NCBI GenBank assembly: GCA_964647905.1
Contig: CAZYJR010000006.1
Span: forward strand, 73,304-137,303
Source: CAZYJR01 sp964647905
GTDB lineage: Bacteria; Desulfobacterota; DSM-4660; Desulfatiglandales; HGW-15
DNA: 64,000 nucleotides
Direction of reading: 5' to 3'
Translations under genes and position numbers: made by a program
Notes under the pieces: model-generated
What the model saw: the letters and a program-made list of their open reading frames with translations, nothing else
What the model was told of the DNA's origin: nothing
Database searches by the model: none
Shown: piece after piece, positions 43,601 through 52,297 of the stretch
How positions within the stretch are numbered: position 1 is the stretch's first letter
How the letters are laid out: every line of letters starts with the position of its first letter

Positions 43601-43681
43601 GAGAAGCTCACAGATCGCTTGGGTAAATTCGGGAGTGGGGCGGCCTATGTCTCGGCCTCGGCCAAGGGAGGCGGGGCATGA
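40628..43681 (+). CDS. DUF499-type ATPase of a helicase-methylase-ATPase defence cassette
   Basis: 1017 aa with Walker A in NYGGGKTH (85-92), Walker B in LILLDELSVYL (about 190-200), a long helical region and a Pro-rich linker (about 825-880) before a C-terminal domain. It belongs to the DUF499 (BrxC/PglY-like) ATPases found in phage defence loci. ATG 40628 follows a strong AGGAGGGGGGT. It overlaps the next gene by 4 nt. Its gene order with a DUF1156 methylase and an SNF2 helicase matches the HMA-type arrangement; there is no PglZ. Confidence 0.88.
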   Translation: MSLPTIFDICMPRQDVLDHSFTEADFAADLAAVLREDGPEEYRDPAKFFARTYPTEGLKTLLRSVCSRLTGGGESIAPIFRLDTNYGGGKTHALIALAHAAKGMQGVSNASEFIDPAKLPSGPVRVASFDGENADPYNGNPLEGDLRAYTPWGEIAYALAGREGYERVRRSDEARGAPGAGTIKELFGSEPTLILLDELSVYLRKLKSSDIRRDQLTAFLTSLFKAVESFPRAAVVYTLAIGKGGVATDAYRQENMEIADAMAEAESVSARKATLLDPTEEDETVRVLQRRLFEQVDQTRVDQVVEAFKRIWGHNKPLLPSVGATDTRMEDMKDGFPFHPELIATLRNKTATLSNFQRVRGMLRILGRTVGRLWAKRPGNTFAIHLHHIDPGFEPIRQEIVTRLGQSHLLPALRADVAAAEGEQPSLAEQLDADHYGGLMPYASMAARTIFFHTLAFNDQLKGASREEIRYSIIGPERDISFIDDATTRFIQQSAYLDDRPNVPLRFQAEANLTQIIKRQEDNVDKTEVRAQLNDRIRDIYCGKVITFNPVSFPGGPYDVPDDTSQGRPSLVVIGYDAADISGQTLEIPELVERIYRHHGSAGDIRINRNNLVFLLADSDRKEQMRRMMRRHLALQDLLRRERLEELAEHQQNKMRELAKRSEQELALAIQQCYRHVLYPSKNRVEGARVDLAHAAIEVHTASQTPGDGQKHVIQVLRDSKKLRLPEDDPDSPSYVRDKTPLKKGGLTTAGLRREFSRDPALPMLVGDDVFLRGLRQGIEQGTYVYQSGDLIWAQGMPPVEMKIDENSMVYTSEYSREHGIWPKPEPPKPPPPFPEPGPAPGAEEKPGVKPPEAAEGGGGPFPPPQPPPVGDVSAEGPLKEALSSLWEKARSSNMGNVGLLSLQLYDHSDGFKVMVLASGIPGAAKVASIRGAYETTAGGELSLEFKGPVDDAHPIKDFLEPQLRAAKEKDFKVTISIEFNDGLDLSGDEPEKLTDRLGKFGSGAAYVSASAKGGGA

Positions 43682-44157
43682 GCCTGGTGGTAAAGCGGGA
43701 GCCTGGAACCGCTCCTGTCTACGAGCTCAGGGTGCGCCGGAACCCCTCGGTCGGTCTGGGCTTGGAGATATGGCAGCGACCCTCGCCCAACTCCCCTCAA
43801 CTGAAAGAGCCTCTTTATATAGCGGGCCTCAAGGGGCGCAACCTTTCTCTCGTGGAGCATCGCGTCCTCAGGCAGCTCTCCAAGGCCGGCGTTGACCTGG
43901 GCGGGTTGCGGCTTAACCATCGCCGCACCTATCCCCTGGATGAAGATCTGGCCCTTTCCCTGGGGCTGATGTTTCGTGCCCTGGCCCCCATGCGGAGCCG
44001 CGACAACATGCGCATGGTGGCCGAGGGTATAGAGGCCATGGGCCGCGAGGAGGCCGCATACTGGCTGGGGATGGCCATGCATCGCAAGTACCCGCGCCGA
44101 GTACTGATGGCCCTTAGGTTCCTGCTGATCGACCCCAAACAGAAGAAACGGACTTGA
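43678..44157 (+). CDS. 159-aa accessory protein of the defence cassette
   Basis: 159 aa, basic, no membrane segment or catalytic motif I recognise; sequence such as GLKGRNLSLVEHRVLRQL and RRVLMALRFLLI suggests an alpha-helical protein. It overlaps the ATPase gene by 4 nt and precedes the methylase by 1 nt, so stoichiometric co-expression is likely. It is probably an adaptor or a DNA-contact subunit; that is inference. Confidence 0.75.
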   Translation: MSLVVKREPGTAPVYELRVRRNPSVGLGLEIWQRPSPNSPQLKEPLYIAGLKGRNLSLVEHRVLRQLSKAGVDLGGLRLNHRRTYPLDEDLALSLGLMFRALAPMRSRDNMRMVAEGIEAMGREEAAYWLGMAMHRKYPRRVLMALRFLLIDPKQKKRT

Positions 44158-44158
44158 G

Positions 44159-47104
44159 ATGACCGAGCGCCTTATAGAGAAGTGGCTGCCCATTGCTGAG
44201 TTGGGTGAAGAGAGCATACGGGAGCGTCGCTCGATGACAGCCCTCCCACCTACTTACTACCTCCACGTATGGTGGGCGCGACGGCCCCTGGTGGCCTCGC
44301 GCGCGGCGGTCTTGGCCTCGGTGCTGCCGGCCGATGCCGACCAGGACAGGTTTATGCACGCTCTGGGGATTCATGGGGATCCGATCAAGACCAAGCGACA
44401 GCTTGAACACGCCAAGAGGACTGGAGAAAACCTTGGCCTCAACCCGTATGGTTACAAACGTGCCTTCCAATACCATCCAGACAAGGATGAGAAGGAGTGG
44501 ATCAAGTACGAGACAGGGCGACTAGGTCTCCAGGACCTCCTAGTGCTTGATCCCACTGCCGGTGGGGGCAGTATTCCTTTCGAATCAACGCGCTTAGGAA
44601 TCGCCAGCTTGGCCAACGACCTCAACCCGGTGGCCGGGCTTGTTTTAAGGGCAACTATCGAAGCGCCCATGCGCCATGGCCTTGATGTGCTCTACCAGTT
44701 CAATCGCCTTTCTAAGCGCTTCTTAGAATTGGCTGAGCCTAGATTCCGGGGTGTATTTCCGCCAGAGCCCGAAGATGCCCAAGTGCTTGGCTACCTCTGG
44801 AGCCGCACAATAACCTGTCCTTACTGCGACGGCCTTATCCCGCTTTCTCCCAACTGGCGTCTTGCTCCGGACGGCACCGGCGTGCGCTTGCACCCGAGCA
44901 CCGGTCCTGGCGAGCGGCGTTGCTCCTTCGAGATCGTCAAGAAGGCCGAAGAGCAGTCGGAGGGGACCGTCACCGGCGGCAATGCCACATGCCCCTTCCC
45001 CGATTGCGGCCGTGTGGTGGACGGCTCCGAGGTCAAGCGGCAAGCCCAGGCCGGGGGTATGGGCGAGCAGCTCTATGCCGTCGTCTACAAGAAGCGGGTG
45101 GAGACCCGTACCAAGAACGGAAAGGTCCGCGAGAAGTGGGTGCGGGGCTACCGGGCCCCTCGGGAGGAGGACGACAACTCAGATGCGATTAGGAAGGTCC
45201 TGGCCCAGAAGCTGCCCGAGTGGGAGGCCCTGGATATGGTGCCAACTGAGACATACAACTATATGTACTCTGACCGCTCCAAGGTGTATGGAGTGGATTT
45301 TTGGCGCGACCTCTTTTCCCCCCGCCAGCTCCTGGGCCACTGCACCAGTGTGGAGGTCTACCGCGAACTCCTGGAGAAGGCCACGGCCGAGGCCGGGGGC
45401 GAGCTACCAGAAGCGACCAAGGCCGCCTTAGGGTATTTGGCTTTGGGGTTGGATAAGCTCAGAGACTACAACTCCCGTATGACTCGCTGGCACAGCTCCC
45501 GACAGGTGATGGTGAACACTTTCGACAGGCATGATTTCTCATTCAAGTGGTCTTACGCCGAGATGGCTCCCCTCATAGTAGGCTTGGGCTATGACTGGGC
45601 CCTGGAGCAGACGGCCAAGTGTATAGCCGAGCTGGTGGAACTGGCCCGTCCTGATATAGACGTAAAGAAGGCCCTCAAGCACCCCGACCAGGTCTCCATG
45701 CCCAACGGCAACTTCTCACCCCCTCACGTCACCGTGACGTGCAAGTCAGCCGACGGCCTGGACCACCTTGGTGATGCCTCGGTGGACGTGGTGGTCATGG
45801 ACCCCCCTTACTACGACAACGTGATGTACGCCGAGCTGTCCGATTTTTTCTACGTATGGCTCAAGCGCACCGCCGGATATGTTTACCCCGAGTTCTTCCG
45901 GAGGCCGCTGACCGACAAGGAACAGGAGGCCGTGGCCAACCCGGCCCACTTCAGGGGGCAAAAGGGGGCCAAGATGCTCGCTTACAAGGAGTACCGCGAC
46001 CGCATGGCCGCGATCTTCTCCGAGAGCAGGCGGGTGCTCAAGCCCGCCGGTGTCATGACCCTTATGTTCACCCACAAGGCGACCGGCGCATGGGACGCCC
46101 TTACCACCGGACTCATGGAGGCGGGCTTTGTGATAACCGCCAGTTGGCCTGTAAACACAGAGGCTGAAGGGTCCATGCACATCAAGGACAAGTCTGCTGC
46201 AAACAGCACGGTCTTCCTGGTCTGCCGCCCGCGCCCGGAGCGGGCCGATGACGTCGATGTCCCCTACTGGGAAGACCTGGAGCCCAGAGTGAGAACAGCC
46301 GTACGCGGGCGCATCAAGGACTTTCAGGGGGCCGGCATCCGGGGTGTGGATCTATATCTCTCGGCATTCGGTCCCGCTCTCCAGGAGTTCTCTCGGCACT
46401 GGCCCGTCAAGAGGGGTACTCCAAGGGAGCGTCCTGCCGATCTTCAGCGCAAGAGACAGCTTGAGTTTCTCGAAGAGGAGTTCGACCCCTATGTCGCCAC
46501 CCCGGAGGACGCCCTGGACGCAGCCCGGCGTGAGGTCAAACGCTGGCGGCTCGAGCAGTTGACCAACGTCCAGCGCCGGGGAGAGCTTGATCCCCTTACG
46601 GAGTGGTTTGTGCTGGCCTGGGACGCCTTCAAGGCCCCTCAGTTCCCATATGATGAAGCCCTGCGCCTGGCCCGGGCCGTAGGGGTGGATATGGACACGC
46701 AGGTCATAAAGACCCTGGCAGGGAAGAAGACGAGCTCTGTAATTATGTGGGACGCCTCGACCCGTGCGGCAAAGGGCGCCCTGGGGCCGGCAGACGGCAG
46801 CCGCTCCATGCTGGACGCCCTTCACCACGCGGCTCATATGGCCCGGACCCGCACCTTGAATGCAGCCAAAGATCTGATCGACCAGACCGGATTGGCGGCC
46901 GAGCCCCGCTTTCTCACGGCGCTGGAGGCGGTTCTGGAGGTGCTGCCGCCTTCTCGGGCCTATACAGGCCTGGACCCTGCCAGGGCCGCCGAGCCGGCCG
47001 CGAGCGACTTCGAGGCCTTGGAGAGCCTGCGCCGCCTGGCCTTCAGTGAGGAGGTGGATGAGCCACAGCAGCTCTCCTTCTTGAGGGAAGAAGGGAGAGC
47101 CTAA
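44159..47104 (+). CDS. DUF1156-family adenine-specific DNA methyltransferase
   Basis: 981 aa. The N-terminal DUF1156 region (YYLHVWWARRPL) is followed by SAM motif I DPTAGGGSIPFES (about 131-143), a zinc-binding insert with CPYCDG and CPFPDCG, and the catalytic DPPYYDNVMYAELS (about 548-561), the N6-adenine signature. Length and order match PglXI-type methylases of defence islands. Expected to mark host DNA while its ATPase and helicase partners act on unmarked DNA. Recognition site unknown. Confidence 0.9.
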   Translation: MTERLIEKWLPIAELGEESIRERRSMTALPPTYYLHVWWARRPLVASRAAVLASVLPADADQDRFMHALGIHGDPIKTKRQLEHAKRTGENLGLNPYGYKRAFQYHPDKDEKEWIKYETGRLGLQDLLVLDPTAGGGSIPFESTRLGIASLANDLNPVAGLVLRATIEAPMRHGLDVLYQFNRLSKRFLELAEPRFRGVFPPEPEDAQVLGYLWSRTITCPYCDGLIPLSPNWRLAPDGTGVRLHPSTGPGERRCSFEIVKKAEEQSEGTVTGGNATCPFPDCGRVVDGSEVKRQAQAGGMGEQLYAVVYKKRVETRTKNGKVREKWVRGYRAPREEDDNSDAIRKVLAQKLPEWEALDMVPTETYNYMYSDRSKVYGVDFWRDLFSPRQLLGHCTSVEVYRELLEKATAEAGGELPEATKAALGYLALGLDKLRDYNSRMTRWHSSRQVMVNTFDRHDFSFKWSYAEMAPLIVGLGYDWALEQTAKCIAELVELARPDIDVKKALKHPDQVSMPNGNFSPPHVTVTCKSADGLDHLGDASVDVVVMDPPYYDNVMYAELSDFFYVWLKRTAGYVYPEFFRRPLTDKEQEAVANPAHFRGQKGAKMLAYKEYRDRMAAIFSESRRVLKPAGVMTLMFTHKATGAWDALTTGLMEAGFVITASWPVNTEAEGSMHIKDKSAANSTVFLVCRPRPERADDVDVPYWEDLEPRVRTAVRGRIKDFQGAGIRGVDLYLSAFGPALQEFSRHWPVKRGTPRERPADLQRKRQLEFLEEEFDPYVATPEDALDAARREVKRWRLEQLTNVQRRGELDPLTEWFVLAWDAFKAPQFPYDEALRLARAVGVDMDTQVIKTLAGKKTSSVIMWDASTRAAKGALGPADGSRSMLDALHHAAHMARTRTLNAAKDLIDQTGLAAEPRFLTALEAVLEVLPPSRAYTGLDPARAAEPAASDFEALESLRRLAFSEEVDEPQQLSFLREEGRA

Positions 47105-47126
47105 TGATTTCCGGGGAGGAGTGATC

Positions 47127-50100
47127 GTGGCCTGCTTGGCCGACCGGAAATGGGAGACCTACTACGCACCTGGTTATGCCGACCTGGTCCGTGACTTCTA
47201 CGAGCCCGCCCTCGCCTGCGCTGTTCGCTATGACCGCTCCACGGGCTACTTCAACGCCCCGGCTCTGGCCTTGGCCATGCGCGGGCTGGAGGGCCTCATT
47301 GCCAACCAGGGCCATATGCGGCTGCTGGTGGGCTGCACCCTGGATCAGGCCGAGGTCGAGGCGATAGAGAAGGGCTATACCCTGAGAGATACGGTGGAAG
47401 CCCACCTGCTTGAGATACCCCTGGAGGCGCCGGACCAGGCCGCCTACGAGGCCCTGGAGCTCCTTGCCTGGATGGTCGCCAAGGGATACCTGGAGGTCAA
47501 GGTGGCGGTGCCCTGCGACTCGTCCCGGCGGCCTTTGCCTTCGGTGGGGATATTCCACGCAAAGGCCGGGATCATTGAAGACAAGGTGGGCGAGAGGCTG
47601 GTCTTCAGCGGCAGCATAAACGAGACCGTCTCCGGGTGGCTGCACAATTACGAGGCCTTTCATGTTTTCACCAGCTGGGAGGGCGGCGAGAAGCATGTAG
47701 ATGCAGAAGAGCGCGAGTTTCAGGCCCTGTGGGCGGATAAATCCAAGCATGTTGTGGTTATTGACGTTCCGGCGGCCAAGCGGGACCAGCTGCTCCAGTT
47801 CATGCCCAAGGACGACAAGCCCGCCCGCATCAAGCGGTTGGAGGAGTCTGCCAAGGACAATATGCTTTCGTCTCCTCCGGAGGAAGAGCAGCCTGATCCA
47901 GAGCCTCCAGTCTCTGAGGCAAATCCCCGACGGGTGGTGTGGTCGTTCCTGCGCATTGCTCCCCGATTGCCCGAGGGCGGTGAGCGCGTGGGAGAGGCTA
48001 CTTCGGCCGTCACTCCCTGGCCCCACCAGGTGCGAGCCTTTGAGCGGATGTACCGGAAATGGCCCCCGCGGCTCCTTATAGCCGATGAGGTGGGTCTAGG
48101 AAAAACCATCCAGGCGGGCATGCTCCTCAGGCAGGCCTGGCTGGCCGGGCGGGCAAAGCGGGTGCTTATCCTGGCTCCCAAGGCCCTTCTGGGCCAGTGG
48201 CAGATAGAGCTCAGGGAAAAATTCAATCTCAACTGGCCGATCTACGACGGCAACCGCCTGACCTGGTGCCAGGCCCCCGGCCTTCGTGGTCCCATCTCCC
48301 GCACTGTAACCAGCGAAGCCTGGCACCATGAGCCCTTTGTCATCACCTCGAGTCAGTTGATGCGCCGACGAGACCGCGCCCAAGAGCTTCTCCATGGAGC
48401 CGAGCCCTGGGACCTGGTGGCGCTGGATGAGGCCCACCACGCCCGCAGACGCGCGGGAGGCCTGGGCCAGGACGACCGGCCCAACCAGCTCCTGCGCCTG
48501 ATGCGGGAGCTGCGGGACTGTACCCAAGGGCTGATCCTCCTCACCGCCACCCCCATGCAGGTAAGCCCGGTGGAGGTCTGGGATCTCCTCGACCTCTTGG
48601 GACTCCCCCCGGCATGGGAAAAGGAGGCCTTCCTTAAGTATTTCGAGACAGCGGCCAAGCCCAGCCCTTCTCATGAAGAGATGCGGTACCTTGCAGGTCT
48701 CTTTCGTTCTGTTGAGGCCTCCTTCGGTGCGGTCGCGCCCGAGGAGGCAAAGCTCGTTACCGGAATCGAGAGCAACCTCAAGGTGAAAAAGCTGATCGGG
48801 GCGCTCCATGACGAGTCCTCCATACCAATAAAACAACTGAGCAGCGAAGAGCGAAAGGCCGTCTTGAGGCTTCTCAAGGCCAACACTCCTGTCCGGAGGC
48901 TCATCTCCCGCCATACCCGAAGGCTCCTGCGCCGCTATTATGAGGCCGGCAAGATATCGACCCCTATCCCGGCCCGGGAGGTGGCTGACCGCTTTGTATC
49001 GCTCTCCGAACAGGAGGCCCAGGTCTATGCGGCTATGGAGGATTACATCAGCAGCACCTATAACAACGCCTCCCAGGAACGCCGCACTGCGGTGGGCTTT
49101 GTCATGACCGTTTACCGCCGCCGCCTGGCCAGCAGCTTTTACTCCCTGGCCAACACGCTCAATAAGCGTCTTGCGGCCCTCAAGCCCGGTCCCGCTTCCC
49201 TAATGGACCCTGCCCGGATCGAGGAAGATCTCTCCGATGACGAGGTCCAGCCCGAGATCATGGACGTCGAGACAGCTCAGGAACTGGAGGCCGAGGCCCT
49301 CACCGCTGAGGAGATAGGCGATCTCCAGGGCCTTCTGGAATCGGTGCGCCGCCTGCCCACCGATACCAAGGCCACCGCCCTCCTGGAGGCCGTCAACGAG
49401 GTGCGCGCAGACGGCTACAGCCAGGTCATGGTCTTCACCCAGTACACAGACACCATGGACTTCCTGCGGGAGTTCCTGGTGAAGCATTCTTCCTTGCGGG
49501 TCATGTGTTTCTCCGGGAGGGGCGGGGAGGTACTTGGCAGCGACAGACGCTGGAATCCGGTCACCCGCGACGAGATCAAGCGGCGCTTCCAGGAGAGGTG
49601 GGCCGATATCCTGGTCTGTACCGATGCAGCCGCCGAGGGCCTGAACTTCCAGTTCTGCGGCGCACTGGTCAACTACGACATGCCCTGGAACCCCATGAAG
49701 GTGGAGCAACGCATCGGCCGAATCGACCGTATGGGCCAGAAGCACGACAAGGTCAGGATCGTGAATCTGCACTATGAAAACACGGTGGAGACCGATGTCT
49801 ACCTGGCCCTTCGCGAGCGCATCAACTTGTTCGAGACCTTTGTGGGCGCGCTCCAGCCCATCCTGAGCCGGCTCCCAAGGGCCATAAGAGACGTGGCATT
49901 TACCGGCCGCGACGAGAGGGAACGCGAGAAAGCCGCCCTGGTGGACGACTTGGCCAGAGAGGCGAAGGAGGCCGAGCAGGCGAGCTTCGACATAGACGCG
50001 GTTACCGAGGGCGAGGTGGAGGAGCGCCCCCGGCCCCCCGCACTCTACGGCCTTACCGAGTTGGGCCGCATACTGACCCGGCCGGACTTGATGCCGCCCG

Positions 50101-50324
50101 GATGCGAAGTCAGCCCTGCCGGTACCAAGGATCACGCCTATCTCGCCCCGGGCATGGACGCACCGGTACGGGTCACAACAGCCGCCGACTTCTACGAGCA
50201 GCACGCAGACAGCGTGGAGCTGTGGTCCCCCGGATCCCCCCTGTTTCCCGACGTGGCTGAAGAAGGCACAGACGAGAATGTCAATCGGGAGAGATTTCTC
50301 ATGGTGTTAGGCCAAGATTCTTGA
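47127..50324 (+). CDS. phospholipase-D-domain SNF2-type helicase
   Basis: 1065 aa. The N-terminal PLD half has the HxK signature FHAKAGII with GSINET (about residues 144-166); the SNF2 motor has ADEVGLGKT (about 319), LDEAHH (about 433) and RIGRIDRMGQ (about 862-871). GTG 47127 lies 8 nt after GGAGG and is preferred to GTG 47121. This PLD-helicase combination also occurs in DISARM and in BREX-like systems. Third enzymatic part of the cassette. Confidence 0.9.
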   Translation: MACLADRKWETYYAPGYADLVRDFYEPALACAVRYDRSTGYFNAPALALAMRGLEGLIANQGHMRLLVGCTLDQAEVEAIEKGYTLRDTVEAHLLEIPLEAPDQAAYEALELLAWMVAKGYLEVKVAVPCDSSRRPLPSVGIFHAKAGIIEDKVGERLVFSGSINETVSGWLHNYEAFHVFTSWEGGEKHVDAEEREFQALWADKSKHVVVIDVPAAKRDQLLQFMPKDDKPARIKRLEESAKDNMLSSPPEEEQPDPEPPVSEANPRRVVWSFLRIAPRLPEGGERVGEATSAVTPWPHQVRAFERMYRKWPPRLLIADEVGLGKTIQAGMLLRQAWLAGRAKRVLILAPKALLGQWQIELREKFNLNWPIYDGNRLTWCQAPGLRGPISRTVTSEAWHHEPFVITSSQLMRRRDRAQELLHGAEPWDLVALDEAHHARRRAGGLGQDDRPNQLLRLMRELRDCTQGLILLTATPMQVSPVEVWDLLDLLGLPPAWEKEAFLKYFETAAKPSPSHEEMRYLAGLFRSVEASFGAVAPEEAKLVTGIESNLKVKKLIGALHDESSIPIKQLSSEERKAVLRLLKANTPVRRLISRHTRRLLRRYYEAGKISTPIPAREVADRFVSLSEQEAQVYAAMEDYISSTYNNASQERRTAVGFVMTVYRRRLASSFYSLANTLNKRLAALKPGPASLMDPARIEEDLSDDEVQPEIMDVETAQELEAEALTAEEIGDLQGLLESVRRLPTDTKATALLEAVNEVRADGYSQVMVFTQYTDTMDFLREFLVKHSSLRVMCFSGRGGEVLGSDRRWNPVTRDEIKRRFQERWADILVCTDAAAEGLNFQFCGALVNYDMPWNPMKVEQRIGRIDRMGQKHDKVRIVNLHYENTVETDVYLALRERINLFETFVGALQPILSRLPRAIRDVAFTGRDEREREKAALVDDLAREAKEAEQASFDIDAVTEGEVEERPRPPALYGLTELGRILTRPDLMPPGCEVSPAGTKDHAYLAPGMDAPVRVTTAADFYEQHADSVELWSPGSPLFPDVAEEGTDENVNRERFLMVLGQDS

Positions 50325-50530
50325 ACTGGGCCGGTATGCCGGCAGCAGGAAACAATGAGCCCGCATCCCTCGGGATTTCTAAATCCCCCGAGCAGGTTGT
50401 GAGAGCCTATAGGAGGAGCAGTTGGCAATCCAGATCGAGATCGCCTTTCGCCATCAAGACACTGCTTGGTGAAGACGAACCGCCCGCGGACACCGTTCTT
50501 GGGATCATGAAGGATTATCGTGAATACTAA
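50321..50530 (+). CDS. doubtful small open frame between helicase and metallopeptidase
   Basis: 69 codons from a TTG that overlaps the helicase stop, overlapping the next gene by 11 nt. Contains no recognisable motif; only the C-terminal half, DTVLGIMKDYREY, looks protein-like. May be the remnant of a broken gene. Listed so the gap between the two good genes is accounted for. Confidence 0.2.
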   Translation: MNWAGMPAAGNNEPASLGISKSPEQVVRAYRRSSWQSRSRSPFAIKTLLGEDEPPADTVLGIMKDYREY

Positions 50531-51245
50531 GCGAGACCAGATCGAGGTGAGCGGCATCCAGGTGGAGGTAGTCAGGAAGCGCATCAAGAACCTCTACGTG
50601 CGCATCTACCCGCCGGAGGGAAGAGTGCGTGCAACCGTGCCTGTTGGCCTCAGTGATGAAGAAATCCGCTCGGCAATCGTGTCCCGCTCGGAGTGGATCC
50701 TGAGGCACCGGGAGAAGTTGAGCAAGGAGCCCCAACCCGGATACACGATGGATACGGGCGAGATCCACCATTTCCAAGGGCGTGGATATAGGCTTCAGGT
50801 GATTGAGCATCTCGGGCCGCCATCAGTCCGCATAGTCGATAACACGACCCTCCAGTTGATCGTGCGCCCTGGAACTGGGAGGGGCAAGCGGGAGGCGGTA
50901 CTTCAGCAGTGGTATCGCCAGATGCTCCGGAAACGGATCCGGGAATTGATCCCCCAATGGCAACCTGTGATCGGGGTCGAAGTCGCCGATTGGGGCATCA
51001 AGAAGATGAAGACGCTCTGGGGCAGCTGTAATACCAGGGCGAGAAGGGTTTGGGTGAATCTGGAGCTGGCCAAGAAGCCGCCGGAGTGCCTCGAATACAT
51101 CCTGGTCCATGAGATGCTCCACTTGCTCGAGCGTCACCACAACGAGCGATTCCGAGAACTCATGAACAAGCTCATGCCGCAGTGGCGGCTCCATCGTGAC
51201 AAGCTGAACCAGACGCCCCTATCGCATGAGGACTGGAGCTACTAG
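50520..51245 (+). CDS. YgjP-like (DUF45) zinc metallopeptidase
   Basis: 241 aa with an HEMLH zinc motif (about residue 197) followed by HHNERFRELM, and the family signature WGSCNTRARRVWVNLEL. Genes of this type often sit beside restriction and defence genes. GTG 50520 has AAGGA 5 nt upstream. It is the last gene of the defence cassette and may process or switch another component. Confidence 0.87.
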   Translation: MNTKRDQIEVSGIQVEVVRKRIKNLYVRIYPPEGRVRATVPVGLSDEEIRSAIVSRSEWILRHREKLSKEPQPGYTMDTGEIHHFQGRGYRLQVIEHLGPPSVRIVDNTTLQLIVRPGTGRGKREAVLQQWYRQMLRKRIRELIPQWQPVIGVEVADWGIKKMKTLWGSCNTRARRVWVNLELAKKPPECLEYILVHEMLHLLERHHNERFRELMNKLMPQWRLHRDKLNQTPLSHEDWSY

Positions 51246-51276
51246 CCGGCCGGGAGGGCATGGTAGCCTTCGACTC

Positions 51277-51870
51277 CTACAGCTCATTCGCATACACGCT
51301 CCGGATCTCCTCCGGCTGCACACATAGGTAGTCTAGCGTTTGCCGCTGCGTACTGTGATTGAAGCACACCATGAGCTCAGGCAGCCCGACCCCGAAAGTG
51401 ACTCATTGGTGATACCCCCAGGTCTTCCGGAGCGTGTGGGAGCCGTAGTTGCCCTTGAGGTTAATCGCCCGGCACCACGACTTCACGAGCCTGTTCACAC
51501 TCGGCGCGGTCAGAACGGCACCACGCTGGCTCCGGAAGAGGAGGTCCTGGTATGCCCCGGAGGCCAAGAGCGCTCTCACGGCCTCCACGCAGGCCTTGTT
51601 GAGGGTGATGCGGCGTGTCTTGCCGGTCTTGCGCTCATGGATCTCGATCTCGTCCATGGGCTTGAGGTTGAGTACCTGGCCGGCGCGGATGTTGAGGAGG
51701 TCGCTCGCGCGGAGGTTGGTGTTGATCCCCAGTGTGAATAGGGCCAGGTCACGGGGCTTGTCCTTCAGTAGCCGGCGGATGGTCGCGATGTCCCTCGTGG
51801 ACCGGATGGGCTCGACCTTGATGCGGGAGCCTTTGGGCGGGTGGTTGGGGTTGCCTTTGGGTACGGCAAT
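51277..51870 (-). pseudogene. tyrosine integrase broken by an in-frame TGA
   Basis: The reading frame gives a 197-codon integrase of a compact family: NPRDLALF-like helix (KPRDLALFTLGINTNLRASD), KTGKTRRITLN, HTLRKTWGYHQ, then TGA at 51403-51405, then VTFGVGLPELMVCFNHSTQ and the catalytic tyrosine in TLDYLC, ending YANEL. The TGA replaces what should be Arg (CGA). The first codon reads ATT where ATG is expected, right after GGGAGGA. Both losses point to an inactive gene. Confidence 0.75.
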
Positions 51871-51959
51871 TCCTCCCGGTGAAAATGTTGAGTTTATCGA
51901 ATATTATGCACTAAAGTTGGCGAGATCAGCTCTCGATCTGATCTACCCGGGGAGCCGTC

Positions 51960-52255
51960 ATGAAGGATTCACCTGAGCTCTGCGACATGTGTGGACACCA
52001 CGTTGCGATTCAGCAGAAGGCGCATATCGTTAAGGGCCGAAGAAGGGAGCGAACTTGATGATGCTGTGCCCAAGCTGTCACCTCATGTTCGACACGCACC
52101 TGAAACCCAAGATGTGCAAGGGCCTAAGGGATTAGGGAGTGTCGGGGCTCGCACCGTCGCGGGAGATGGCGATCTAGGAGGTGGCTGGCAAGAACGCCGC
52201 CGCAAGGATTAGGGCGACAGAAGACAAAAAAAGGCATCAAGCCGGGGGACGCTGA
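51960..52255 (+). pseudogene. frameshifted HNH endonuclease
   Basis: ATG 51960 starts LCDMCGHHVAIQQKAHIV, the first half of an HNH zinc finger. A frameshift near 52035-52050 then brings KGANLMMLCPSCHLMFDTH into view, the second half, with the CPSCH and His ligands. After that, stop codons at 52133-52135 and 52174-52176 interrupt an otherwise matching tail GVSGLAPSREMAI and EVAGKNAAARIRATEDKK that ends at 52255. At least one indel and two nonsense changes. Confidence 0.65.
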
Positions 52256-52297
52256 GGAACAGGTAGTCAGGTAGGTGAGAGCCAGAGGGGGTACAGC

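Noticed and set aside
40628..43681. Complete BREX system
   Set aside because: No pglZ, brxA or brxB in the window; only the ATPase, methylase and helicase types are shared.
51403..51405. TGA in the integrase as a second selenocysteine codon
   Set aside because: The residue at this position in the family is Arg, not Cys; no loop-G hairpin of the right kind stands out, and the start codon is also damaged.
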